64,000 bases of DNA from Aestuariivita sp. (lineage in GTDB: Bacteria > Pseudomonadota > Alphaproteobacteria > Rhodobacterales > Rhodobacteraceae). Below, one piece after another: positions 1 through 7,159 of this stretch (position 1 is its first letter; every line of letters starts with the position of its first letter). Location of the stretch: NCBI GenBank assembly GCA_018401465.1, contig JAGYKE010000005.1, positions 558,001 through 622,000 on the forward strand, read 5' to 3'. The notes beneath the pieces were generated by a model. It was not told where the DNA came from. It worked only from the letters and a program-made list of their open reading frames with translations, and made no database searches. Position numbers and translations under genes: made by a program.

Positions 1-424
1 CGAACTGTTCGGGTCGGGCAAGATACAGGCGCGTCACCACATCCTCGACGAGAACGAGATCACCGAGGGCAAGGACGAGCTGGGCGTGCTCCTCTATGGG
101 CACGCGAAGAACGCGCTGTGGTTCGGATCGCGCCTGTCGATCGAGGAAACCCGCGATCTGGCCCCGTTCCAGAACGCGACGGGCCTGCAGGTGTCGTCGG
201 CGGTGCTGGCCGGCATGGTCTGGGCGCTGGAGAACCCGCAGGCGGGGATCGTCGAGACGGATGAGATGGACCATGTCCGCTGTCTGGACGTCCAGCGCCC
301 CTATCTGGGCCCGGTCGAGGCGCATTACACCGACTGGACGCCGCTGACCAACCGCTGGACCCAGTTCGCCGAGGATATCGACGAGAGCGATCCTTGGCAG
401 TTCAGGAACGTGCTGGCCAGTTGA
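1..424 (+). CDS. hss: Homospermidine synthase, 3' part only
   Basis: This is the C-terminal part of an NAD-dependent homospermidine synthase, which joins putrescine units (or putrescine and spermidine) into homospermidine in the cytoplasm. The reading frame is already open at base 2 (residues ELFGSGKIQARHHILDENEI) and runs to the TGA at 422-424, so the start lies outside the window. Visible family-like stretches are the HHILDENE region, GHAKNALWFGSRLS and the C-terminal VRPYLGPVE-type segment that here reads QRPYLGPVEAHYTDWTPL. Homospermidine is a common polyamine in alphaproteobacteria, and an acetylpolyamine amidohydrolase gene follows about 7 kb away. A degenerate palindromic repeat begins 8 bases after the stop and may act as a transcription end. 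The family call comes from sequence memory and is fairly secure. Confidence 0.85.
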   Translation, partial: ELFGSGKIQARHHILDENEITEGKDELGVLLYGHAKNALWFGSRLSIEETRDLAPFQNATGLQVSSAVLAGMVWALENPQAGIVETDEMDHVRCLDVQRPYLGPVEAHYTDWTPLTNRWTQFAEDIDESDPWQFRNVLAS

Positions 425-431
425 GGGGGGT

Positions 432-502
432 GTGGGGTGGATGGTAACCCACCATCCGTCCCCACCACACGCAACGTCAATGGTGGGTTTCGGCCGGCCT
501 AC
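432..502. repeat. REP-like palindromic repeat, degenerate copy
   Basis: This 71-base element is a diverged copy of the perfect palindromic repeat at 903-972. Both share the TGGTGGGTTTC half, the ACCCACCAT half and a middle reading roughly CCCCCACCA then CGTCAATGG. The outer arms no longer pair well here, although an inner GGATGGT/ACCATCC hairpin remains. The two copies bracket a small AT-richer gene. Confidence 0.7.
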
Positions 503-590
503 TATCACTAGTTTTGAAGGTGCAAAGGCGCGATACTCAAACATGTCTTGAACGGATTGGGGTGGTTCACGGTGCTAGGTAGGTAAATGA

Positions 591-848
591 ATGACAAATT
601 CTAACCGCCAGAGAGGGCAAGGCGTTCGACCGGTAGGCGATAATGAGATTTCACCCTACCAAGGTGTTGGAGGCCCCAAGCAGATGAAACGGGCGCAGTC
701 TCGAAAGCGACGCCAGGTCAGGAACGCTGAACGCAGTATTTGGGATAACTTGGCCCCCAAGGAATACCACGGCATACTTTCAGCGGCATTGTTTGCCGTT
801 TTTCTCTTGGGCATGGTTGGCATAGCAGCCATCAACGGATTTTTTTAG
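591..848 (+). CDS. Small hypothetical protein with one C-terminal membrane segment
   Basis: An 85-residue protein that I do not recognise. Residues 1-55 are polar and basic, with a run KRAQSRKRRQ around 33-42. Residues about 61-82 (ILSAALFAVFLLGMVGIAA) form a single hydrophobic segment, so the product is probably a tail-anchored or single-pass membrane protein with a cytoplasmic basic domain. Codon use and base composition are clearly less GC-rich than in all neighbours (CCAAGG, AATACC, TTTTTT tail). No strong Shine-Dalgarno sequence precedes the ATG; GGTAGGTAA lies just upstream. The gene sits alone between two copies of a palindromic repeat, which suggests acquisition from elsewhere. It could also be a chance open frame, but the clean hydrophobic segment at its end argues for a real gene. 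Confidence 0.5.
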   Translation: MTNSNRQRGQGVRPVGDNEISPYQGVGGPKQMKRAQSRKRRQVRNAERSIWDNLAPKEYHGILSAALFAVFLLGMVGIAAINGFF

Positions 849-902
849 GCTCAGGACCCATTGATTTCAGGGAATGGCGCTGATTCAGCAAGCGTAGCAA
901 GC

Positions 903-972
903 GTAGGGTGGGTGAAACCCACCATCTGCCCCCACCATCAGCGCCGTCAATGGTGGGTTTCACCCACCCTAC
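903..972. repeat. REP-like palindromic repeat, intact copy
   Basis: Bases 903-924 and 951-972 are exact reverse complements over 22 bp, around a 26-base loop, so the transcript would fold into a very stable hairpin. The arms contain GGGTGGGTGAAACCCACCA. It lies 8 bases from the stop codon of the reverse-strand fusion gene ending at 981 and may double as its terminator. A degraded copy is at 432-502. Confidence 0.8.
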
Positions 973-980
973 GGCCACCC

Positions 981-2966
981 CTACCCCACCGGCACCAGCG
1001 CCAGCGCCCGGATGGGTGACCCCGTCCCGTTCGCGATCTTCAGCGGCGCCGGGATCAGGAGCGCGCCCTTGGGCGGCAGCTGATCAAGGTTGGTGAGCGA
1101 GGCCAACCCGAAGCAATTGTCCCGATGCAGGTAGTTGTGCGCCGGGTAAGGCGGGCTGAACTTGCCTGCCATGCCGGCATCCGTCCCGATGCACTGGCTG
1201 CCCCAGCCGACGATGCCCTTGGACAGAAGGTAATCCATGCAGTCGGTCGAGGGCCCGGGGCTGTGCGATCCGTCCTCGTGCGGGTCGGGGTCTGCGTTCA
1301 GGAACAGCTCTTCGTCATGGGACCGCTTGTCCCAGTCGGTGCGCATGACGACCCATTCGCCGGGGTTGATCTCTCCGTGCTCGCGCTCCCACGCCTTGAC
1401 GTGTTCGGCGGTCAGCAGGAAGTCAGGGTCCTCTGTCGCCTCGCGCGAGCAGTCGATGACGTTGACCGGTGCGACGAGCCGCTGCACGTCGAGCGTGTCG
1501 GTAAAGCCATCGGGGAAGTCCTTGCCCGACAGCCAGTGATGCGGCGCGTCGAAATGGGTGCCGGAATGTTCACCCAGCTTCAGCCAGTTCCACGCCCAGA
1601 AAGGGCCGTCGCCGTCGTATTCGCTGATGCGGTGGATTTCCACCTTGGGCGTGTCGACGGCGATGTCCTTGGGCAGGCGCAGGATCGGGGTGTCTGGACC
1701 CAGCGGCGCGGTGCAGTCGACGATGCGCACCTTGCCCGACAGAAGCAGCGCGGCGAACTGGCCCAGAATCTGCGCGGGATCGCCCGCAGCGGCCCGCGCC
1801 GCGCCGCGCCCGGCAAAGCGGCGGCTGCGGCGGGCCAGCGTTTCGCCCACGATGTCGAAGACGGTGTCGATTGTCTCCTCTCGCGTGACGACACCGGGCG
1901 ACAGCCGCATGAGCTGGCCGCGGAAATCGACCGAATAGCCCTCGACGCCCAGCGCGCCTACCGCCGCCGCCGCCTCGGCCTTGTCGGGGAAGCGCAGCAT
2001 GATCGACCCGCCCCGCCTTTCGGCATCGCGCGGGGAGTGCAGAGGCAGGTCCAGCGCATCGGCGCGTGCGATGATCCGGGCCGACAGCTTGCGGTTCCAG
2101 CGGGTCAACTCCGCGTGATCCTGCCCCGCATGCCAGCGCAGCGCGGGCAGGGACGCGATGGCCGCCATCGACCCCGGCGTGCCGCCGTCGAAGCGGCGGA
2201 TATCGGGGGCGAATTCGAAGCGGTCGAGATCCCATGAGAAGGGGTTGTTCTGCGAAAACCAGCCGCGCCCTTCGGGCTCCCACGTCTGGGCGAGCGGCTT
2301 GTCGATATAGAGGATGCCCGCACCCGGTGTGCCGCACATCCACTTGAGGCTGGTGGACAGCACGAAATCCACCTTGGGGTTCTGCGCGTCGAAGGGGATC
2401 AGCCCTGCGGCCTGCGTGATGTCGACGCCGATCAAGCTGCCCATCTCGCGGCCATGGGCCACCAGCGGGCCAAGATCCACGCGGGCCGATGCGGTCGACG
2501 TCACCCAGGTGATGAGCGCAAGGCCCACGTCGCGGCCCCATGCGGCAAGGTAATCTTCGGGTTCGACCCAAGGGCGCCCTTCGCTCAGCGGCACGGTGTG
2601 CAGGGTGAAGCCCATCTTGGGCGCAAGGCCCGTCAGCAGGAAGTGGAGCGAGGGAAAGCAGTCGGCCGCGATCAGCACGCGCTTGCCCTTCAGCATCCCT
2701 TCGGGCAGCGCGCGCATGACCTTGTGCAGGCCTTCCGTCACGCTTTCGCAGGTGGTGGCGGAGCCTTTCGGCACATTGATGATGCGCCGCCAGTAATCGA
2801 CGAAATCCTGCCGCTTGAGCAGGACATAGCCCCACTGCCTGTCGTTCGGGGCCGACCAGATTTCGGCGAATTCGGACATGGCAGAGGCAAGGTCTTCCTC
2901 CTTGCCGGGATACATGCCGATGGAGTGGTAAAGGAAGTAACCGGCGTGTTTGGTGTTGGTCAGCAT
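981..2966 (-). CDS. Kynureninase-like PLP enzyme fused to a metal-dependent cyclase (kynurenine-formamidase-like)
   Basis: A 661-residue fusion. Residues about 1-385 look like a fold-type I PLP enzyme of the class V aminotransferase/kynureninase group: the cofactor aspartate is D182 in GVDITQAAG and the Schiff-base lysine is K208 in STSLKWMCGTPGAG. Residues about 410-661 match the cyclase/KynB family, with the metal motif HSGTHFDAPHH at 467-477. Such enzymes hydrolyse N-formylkynurenine or related amides, and kynureninase cleaves the resulting kynurenine, so the fusion could join two successive steps of tryptophan breakdown; that substrate is inference. I start at the ATG at 2966 because AGGA lies 6 bases upstream. 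An ATG at 2975 is possible, and the further open frame up to 3218 is a shadow of the next gene. It follows the aminotransferase gene by 67 bases on the same strand. Confidence 0.8.
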   Translation of the reverse strand: MLTNTKHAGYFLYHSIGMYPGKEEDLASAMSEFAEIWSAPNDRQWGYVLLKRQDFVDYWRRIINVPKGSATTCESVTEGLHKVMRALPEGMLKGKRVLIAADCFPSLHFLLTGLAPKMGFTLHTVPLSEGRPWVEPEDYLAAWGRDVGLALITWVTSTASARVDLGPLVAHGREMGSLIGVDITQAAGLIPFDAQNPKVDFVLSTSLKWMCGTPGAGILYIDKPLAQTWEPEGRGWFSQNNPFSWDLDRFEFAPDIRRFDGGTPGSMAAIASLPALRWHAGQDHAELTRWNRKLSARIIARADALDLPLHSPRDAERRGGSIMLRFPDKAEAAAAVGALGVEGYSVDFRGQLMRLSPGVVTREETIDTVFDIVGETLARRSRRFAGRGAARAAAGDPAQILGQFAALLLSGKVRIVDCTAPLGPDTPILRLPKDIAVDTPKVEIHRISEYDGDGPFWAWNWLKLGEHSGTHFDAPHHWLSGKDFPDGFTDTLDVQRLVAPVNVIDCSREATEDPDFLLTAEHVKAWEREHGEINPGEWVVMRTDWDKRSHDEELFLNADPDPHEDGSHSPGPSTDCMDYLLSKGIVGWGSQCIGTDAGMAGKFSPPYPAHNYLHRDNCFGLASLTNLDQLPPKGALLIPAPLKIANGTGSPIRALALVPVG

Positions 2967-3033
2967 CGCGCGCATCCTGTGTTCGGGGTCAAAGCTAGGC
3001 CGCACGCGCGGCGGGGTCCATGGCAAAGAGGTC

Positions 3034-4155
3034 TCACCAATCGGCCAGCAGCCGCGCCATCCGGTCGAGCCCGACATCGAGGTTGGCCGCCTGCCCCCCG
3101 CCCACGCCCAGACGGATGTGGTTCGGCCGGTGATAGGCGCTGCCCGGCAGAAGGAAGGTGCGGTAGGGATCGGCAAGCAGGCGGCGCGCGAAGGTGTCGC
3201 TGTCGATGCCGGGGGCAAGGCGCGCGAGCCCGATCAGCCCCGCCTGCGGCGGCGTCCACGATAGCTTCGGTTGCCCCGCGACATAGGCGTCGAGCTTGGC
3301 AAGCGTCGCGCGCCCCGCTGTCCGCGCCGCCTCCATCGCAGGGGCAAGGCGTTCGGGACGGAGCGCGATTTCGGCGATCACCTCACCGAGGATGTTCATG
3401 ATCTCGCTCGCGTTCTCGCGCAGGATGAAGGCGTCGCGGATGAGGGTTTCATCGCGGCAGATCATCCAGCCGGTGCGCAGCCCCTGCAGGCCCAGCGCCT
3501 TCGACACGCTGCCCGTGGTGATCCCGCGCGGATAGATCCCCGCAATCGACGGCGCGCGCGCGCCCTGCCATTCGAGACCGGCATAGACCTCGTCCACGAT
3601 CAGCCACGCGCCCACCCGGTCGGCGGCGCGGGCAAGGCGCGCGAGGTCCGCCTCCCCCATCAGGGCGCCGGTCGGGTTGTTGGGATTGGACAGGAAGACA
3701 AGCCGCGTCTTCGGGGTGATCGCCGCCTCGACCGCGTCGATGGGCAGTGTCCAACCATCGCTTTCGTCGCGGTCGATGATGCGGAGCGTCGCGCCCACGG
3801 CTTCCGCCAGAACCTCGGCCTGCGGCCAGCCGGGCCGTTCCACGATCACCTCGTCGCCTTTCTGCACAAGCTGCATGAAGGCGAGGTAATTCGCCTCGGC
3901 CGCGCCTGCGGTGACGAGCACGTCATCGGGCGAACAAAGCCCGTCCAGCCCCGCCTGTCCGATGACCCTGTCGCGCAGTTCGGGCAGCCCCCGGAAGGAC
4001 CCGCCGTTCCAGTCGAGCGACAGTCCCGGGTCGAGATCGGCCAGGAAATCGCCCAGCTTGGGCGATTGCGACAGCGAAAAGCCGACGAAGGCTTCCGGTT
4101 CCGCCTCGGTCGTGTCGAGCAGGTATTGGAAGAGGGTGTGTATCTTGACTTTCAT
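3034..4155 (-). CDS. Class I/II PLP-dependent aminotransferase
   Basis: A 373-residue cytoplasmic aminotransferase. The substrate/cofactor motif SNPNNPTG lies at 156-163, the cofactor aspartate D188 in IVDEVYAG, the Schiff-base lysine K219 in GSVSKALGLQGLRTGW, and the C-terminal arginine in HIRLGVGG. Fold-type I enzymes of this shape include transaminases and the capreomycidine-synthase-like group; the substrate cannot be read from sequence. The ATG at 4155 is preferred because the family begins close to it and the longer frame to 4221 runs into the divergent gene. It is transcribed ahead of the kynureninase-like fusion, probably as one operon, and diverges from the metallo-hydrolase gene at 4199. 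Together these genes look like a pathway acting on an amino acid or aromatic amine. Confidence 0.85.
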   Translation of the reverse strand: MKVKIHTLFQYLLDTTEAEPEAFVGFSLSQSPKLGDFLADLDPGLSLDWNGGSFRGLPELRDRVIGQAGLDGLCSPDDVLVTAGAAEANYLAFMQLVQKGDEVIVERPGWPQAEVLAEAVGATLRIIDRDESDGWTLPIDAVEAAITPKTRLVFLSNPNNPTGALMGEADLARLARAADRVGAWLIVDEVYAGLEWQGARAPSIAGIYPRGITTGSVSKALGLQGLRTGWMICRDETLIRDAFILRENASEIMNILGEVIAEIALRPERLAPAMEAARTAGRATLAKLDAYVAGQPKLSWTPPQAGLIGLARLAPGIDSDTFARRLLADPYRTFLLPGSAYHRPNHIRLGVGGGQAANLDVGLDRMARLLADW

Positions 4156-4198
4156 CGCCCTGACCGAAGGATGGGGGTGTCTTTCAGGGGGAAGGTGC

Positions 4199-4957
4199 GT
4201 GCAGGCGGAAGGATTTGTCAAAGGAAAGCCGGTCGCGCTCCATGTGCTCGACTATGGGCTTTTCCGCGTGCACGAGAACGGGCGCGTCATCGGGATCTGC
4301 GGCTTTGTCATCCGGACGGATGCGGGCGAGGTGATCCTGATCGACACGGGCTTTCCGCCGAAATACGCCGCCGACAAGGACGCGGCGACCGCCGAGGACG
4401 GTCTTGGGAGCTTCGGCGAGGTGCTGGTCTGCGGGCCCGAAAACCTGCCCGAAGCGCAACTGGCGCGTCTCGGCCTGCGCGCGTCGGACGTGACGCTGCA
4501 CATCTGCACCCATACGCATATCGACCATATCGGGAGGTTGGGGGACTTCGCCCATGCGCCCCTTCTGGTGTCGGAGGCCGAGCGCGCGCTGCCGAAGCCG
4601 CTCTACTGGAGCGGGGGCCAGCCGATGGACTGGCCCGATCTCGACTATCTCACGGTTGCGGGCGACGTCGATCTGGGCCCGGGCCTGCAGATTCTGGCCG
4701 CGCCCGGCCACGCGCCGGGACAGATCGCGCTGATGGTCGATCTGCCGGACACGGGCGCGGTTCTGCTGACAAGCGACGCGATCTCGCGGCCCTCCGAGAT
4801 CGACGAGAAATTCGCAGGCTCCTGGGACGCCGGTTTGGCCATCTCGAGCGCGGAGCGGCTCATGCGGCTGGCCGGGGAGCGCGAGGCCTTCGTGATCTAT
4901 GGGCATTGCCCGGCGCAATGGGGCGCGCTCAGGAAAGCGCCCGAGGGGTATTTCTGA
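4199..4957 (+). CDS. Metallo-beta-lactamase-fold hydrolase (lactonase-like)
   Basis: A 252-residue protein with the zinc motif HTHIDH at 105-110, an APGHAPGQ segment carrying the third metal histidine, and a C-terminal YGHCPAQW histidine. This pattern is shared by the lactonase branch of the fold (AHL lactonases, 4-pyridoxolactonase), so ring-opening of a lactone or cyclic ester is the likeliest chemistry; the substrate is unknown. The start is GTG at 4199, preceded by GGGGGAAGG at the right spacing; the frame continues upstream only as a shadow of the divergent aminotransferase. It shares its promoter region (4156-4198) with that aminotransferase, which suggests a joint role. There is no signal peptide. 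A GC-rich REP-like hairpin begins directly at the stop codon. Confidence 0.8.
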   Translation: MQAEGFVKGKPVALHVLDYGLFRVHENGRVIGICGFVIRTDAGEVILIDTGFPPKYAADKDAATAEDGLGSFGEVLVCGPENLPEAQLARLGLRASDVTLHICTHTHIDHIGRLGDFAHAPLLVSEAERALPKPLYWSGGQPMDWPDLDYLTVAGDVDLGPGLQILAAPGHAPGQIALMVDLPDTGAVLLTSDAISRPSEIDEKFAGSWDAGLAISSAERLMRLAGEREAFVIYGHCPAQWGALRKAPEGYF

Positions 4958-5012
4958 GGGGGGCTCTGCCCCCCGGCCTGCGGCCTCCCCCCGGGATATT
5001 TGGGGCGAGAGG
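4958..5012. repeat. GGGATATTT-type REP-like element
   Basis: It begins with a GGGGGGC-TCT-GCCCCCC hairpin (4958-4974), then a GC-rich stretch and the core GGGATATTT (4993-5001), followed by an AGAGGAAGA tail. It lies between convergent genes. Related elements occur at 28386, 54185 and, inverted, 54248. Confidence 0.7.
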
Positions 5013-5029
5013 AAGACAGGGGCAGTTCC

Positions 5030-5761
5030 TCAGCGCACGTCGCGGCCCTGGTTGAGGATGATGACGTTGCCGCTTGATATGTCGCCCGCGGGCGAAATGA
5101 GGAAGCCGACCCAGGCCGCGACTTCGTCCGCCTTCATCGCGCGGCCATGGGGCATGGCGGCGATGGCGCGTTGCAGGACGTCTTCGGTCAGCACACCGAA
5201 CAGCGGCGTTTCGGTCATGGCCGGGGCGATGGAATTGACCGCGATCTGTTCGCGCGCGTAGCGGCGGGCGAGGTCCTTTGTGAGCGTGTCCATCGCGGCC
5301 TTGGAGGCGCGGTAATGCGGCGGGTCGAAGACGTCGAAATTGTAGGCGCCGTTCGACGAGATGTTGACGATCTTCTTCACGCCGGGGCGCGCCAGCATCA
5401 GGGGCACCGCCGCCTGGCAGCAATGGAAGGCGGAATGGAAGTTCACCTCCATCTGCCGGGTGAATTCCTGCGCCGGGATGTCGGGGAAATCGGACATGAA
5501 GCAGGTGCCCGCGTTGTTCACCAGCGCATCCACTCCGCCATGGCGTGCGGCGATGTCGGCGAAGACGGTCTTCACCGCATCCGCGTCGGTAAGGTCGAGC
5601 GCATGGAAGGTGAACCCCTCTCCGAGGGACGCGGCCACCTCCTCCAGCCCGCCCGCGTCGAGATCGAGCCCGACGACATGCAGCCCGTCGGCCGCAAGCC
5701 GCGCCGCGATGGCGCGGCCCATGCCGCCCGCGGCGCCGGTGACGACGGCGATGCGTGTCAT
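5030..5761 (-). CDS. Short-chain dehydrogenase/reductase (SDR)
   Basis: A 243-residue classical SDR oxidoreductase. The N-terminal cofactor loop is TGAAGGMG (residues 8-15), D60-area ALDLTDAD binds the adenine, NNAG is at about 89-92, and the catalytic serine and Tyr-Lys pair appear as NISSNG and YRASK. The acidic residues after strand 2 (GLDLDAGG) favour NAD over NADP. The substrate is unknown; the family covers sugar, polyol and 3-hydroxyacyl alcohols. The ATG at 5761 has AGGCAGGA upstream. It lies 18 bases after a strong hairpin that follows the substrate-binding-protein gene on the same strand, so it is probably expressed by readthrough at a lower level. It converges on the metallo-hydrolase gene. 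Confidence 0.85.
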   Translation of the reverse strand: MTRIAVVTGAAGGMGRAIAARLAADGLHVVGLDLDAGGLEEVAASLGEGFTFHALDLTDADAVKTVFADIAARHGGVDALVNNAGTCFMSDFPDIPAQEFTRQMEVNFHSAFHCCQAAVPLMLARPGVKKIVNISSNGAYNFDVFDPPHYRASKAAMDTLTKDLARRYAREQIAVNSIAPAMTETPLFGVLTEDVLQRAIAAMPHGRAMKADEVAAWVGFLISPAGDISSGNVIILNQGRDVR

Positions 5762-5778
5762 GTCATCCTGCCTTTCAT

Positions 5779-5810
5779 GAAAATGCCCCGGGCGGACCCG
5801 GGGCATTTTC
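5779..5810 (-). terminator. Perfect 14-bp hairpin between the substrate-binding protein and SDR genes
   Basis: Bases 5779-5792 pair exactly with 5797-5810 around a 4-base loop, and the arms end in AAAA/TTTT. It could be an intrinsic terminator, or an mRNA-stabilising hairpin of the kind often found after periplasmic binding protein genes. The SDR start codon is only 18 bases further on, so complete termination here would silence it. Confidence 0.75.
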
Positions 5811-5822
5811 GTTGATCGCGGT

Positions 5823-7004
5823 TCAGCGGAAGCGCACGGTCTCGAACTTGCCGTCCTTCACCATGACCTGACGGTAATTCCCGCCCGATTCGCCGCCGCC
5901 GATCAGTTCGACCGCCGAAGCGCCGACATAGTCGATGTCGCCGCCGTCCTTCAGGATCTGCAGCGCCTTGGCCAGTTCGCCGGGATAGATCGGCTCGCCG
6001 GGGGCGTTGGCGACGTCGAAGACCTTGTCCTTGAAGTCGGCGCTGTCGGAAGACCCCGCCGCCTGCATCGCCAGCAGGATCAGCGCCGCCGCGTCATAGC
6101 TTTCCGGCACGAAGGGGGAGATCGGGTCGAAGCCCGCCGCCTCGCCCAGCCCCTTGAAGATGTCGGTGCCGGGGCTGTCTGTGCCCGCGACCTGGCCGAA
6201 CGAGCCGTTGAGCCCCTCGCCGATGGTCAGGATGTTTTCGCCGATCATGCCGCCGGGCAGCACGAAACGGTCCCACGCGCCGGTGTCGAGCGAGGCCTGA
6301 ATGATGCCGCGCCCGCCCTGATCGAGATAGCCCGCGACGACAAGGATATCGCCGCCCGCCGACGACAGCGTCGCCACTTCGGCCGAATAATCGGCCTTGC
6401 CGTCTTCATGGGCGATATTGACGGTGACAGTGCCGCCCGCCGCGGTGAAGGCCTGCACGAAGCTGTCGGCCAAGCCCTTGCCGTAATCGTTGTTGGTGTA
6501 GGTGAGCGCGACGGACTTGAGACCTTCCTCCATCAGGATGTCGGTCATCACCTGGCCTTCACGCGCGTCCGAAGGCGCGGTGCGGAAGAACAGGCCGTTG
6601 TCCTCAGCCGTCGACAGTGCGGGCGAAGTCGCCGAGGGCGAGATCATCACGATGCCGTTGGGCAGCGCCACGTTCTGCAAGATCGCGCCGGTCACGCCCG
6701 AACAGTCGCCGCCGACGATGGCCTTGACCCCGTCCGCGGTGATCAGGCGTTCCGCCGCGACCACGGCCGCCGCGCTGTCGATGCAGGTCGAGTCGCCCCG
6801 CACCGAGGTCACGGTCGACCCGTCGAGGAAGAGACCCGAGTCGGTGACCTCCTTCATCGCCAGCTCAGCGCTGGCCGCCATGGGCTGGGTCAGGCTTTCG
6901 ATCGGCCCGGTGAAGCCGAAGATGATGCCGAGCTTGACCTCTTCCGCCTGCGCCGCGGGGGCAAGCAGGGCGAGGGCCGCGGTGGCGGCCAGATACTTCT
7001 TCAT
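5823..7004 (-). CDS. ABC transporter substrate-binding protein, branched-chain amino acid type
   Basis: A 393-residue periplasmic protein. Residues 1-20 form a Sec signal peptide ending in AQA before EEVKLGIIFGFTGP, the typical first strand of the LivJ-like type I periplasmic fold. Further landmarks are the two-lobe pattern with SPSATSP, TYTNNDYGKG and GYLDQGGRG stretches. The family captures branched-chain and other amino acids, amides or aromatic compounds for an ABC importer. No permease or ATPase gene for it is present in the window, so it either works with a transporter encoded elsewhere or acts as a sensor. Its position upstream of the SDR and near the PLP-enzyme cluster makes the substrate of that cluster a plausible ligand, which is inference. 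Confidence 0.9.
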   Translation of the reverse strand: MKKYLAATAALALLAPAAQAEEVKLGIIFGFTGPIESLTQPMAASAELAMKEVTDSGLFLDGSTVTSVRGDSTCIDSAAAVVAAERLITADGVKAIVGGDCSGVTGAILQNVALPNGIVMISPSATSPALSTAEDNGLFFRTAPSDAREGQVMTDILMEEGLKSVALTYTNNDYGKGLADSFVQAFTAAGGTVTVNIAHEDGKADYSAEVATLSSAGGDILVVAGYLDQGGRGIIQASLDTGAWDRFVLPGGMIGENILTIGEGLNGSFGQVAGTDSPGTDIFKGLGEAAGFDPISPFVPESYDAAALILLAMQAAGSSDSADFKDKVFDVANAPGEPIYPGELAKALQILKDGGDIDYVGASAVELIGGGESGGNYRQVMVKDGKFETVRFR

Positions 7005-7106
7005 GGGAACCTCCCCTGTGGGTTTGTTATGCGACCAGATTAGGCAGCGTTATGCCCGTGTAAAGGGATGTCGCGCTGCGCGGGGATGGACTTCGCTGTC
7101 GGCTGC

Positions 7107-7124
7107 CTGCAGGTTCACCTGCAG
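7107..7124. promoter_or_regulatory. Candidate operator upstream of the acetylpolyamine amidohydrolase gene
   Basis: An exact palindrome CTGCAGGT-TC-ACCTGCAG ends 35 bases before the ATG at 7160, in the 155-bp region shared with the divergent substrate-binding-protein gene. Its size and position fit a dimeric repressor site for either gene. The regulator is unknown. Confidence 0.4.
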
Positions 7125-7159
7125 ACCACCTTCTTCCCTGTCACCCAGAGTTCCGGCCC

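Noticed and set aside
903-972. Possible CRISPR-type repeats from the palindromes near 432 and 903
   Set aside because: Only two unequal copies, no regular spacers and a 22-bp self-complementary arm; these are REP-like elements.
2967-3218. N-terminal extension of the kynureninase-like fusion up to 3218
   Set aside because: The extra 84 residues have the composition of a shadow of the aminotransferase gene in another frame, and a ribosome site fits the ATG at 2966.
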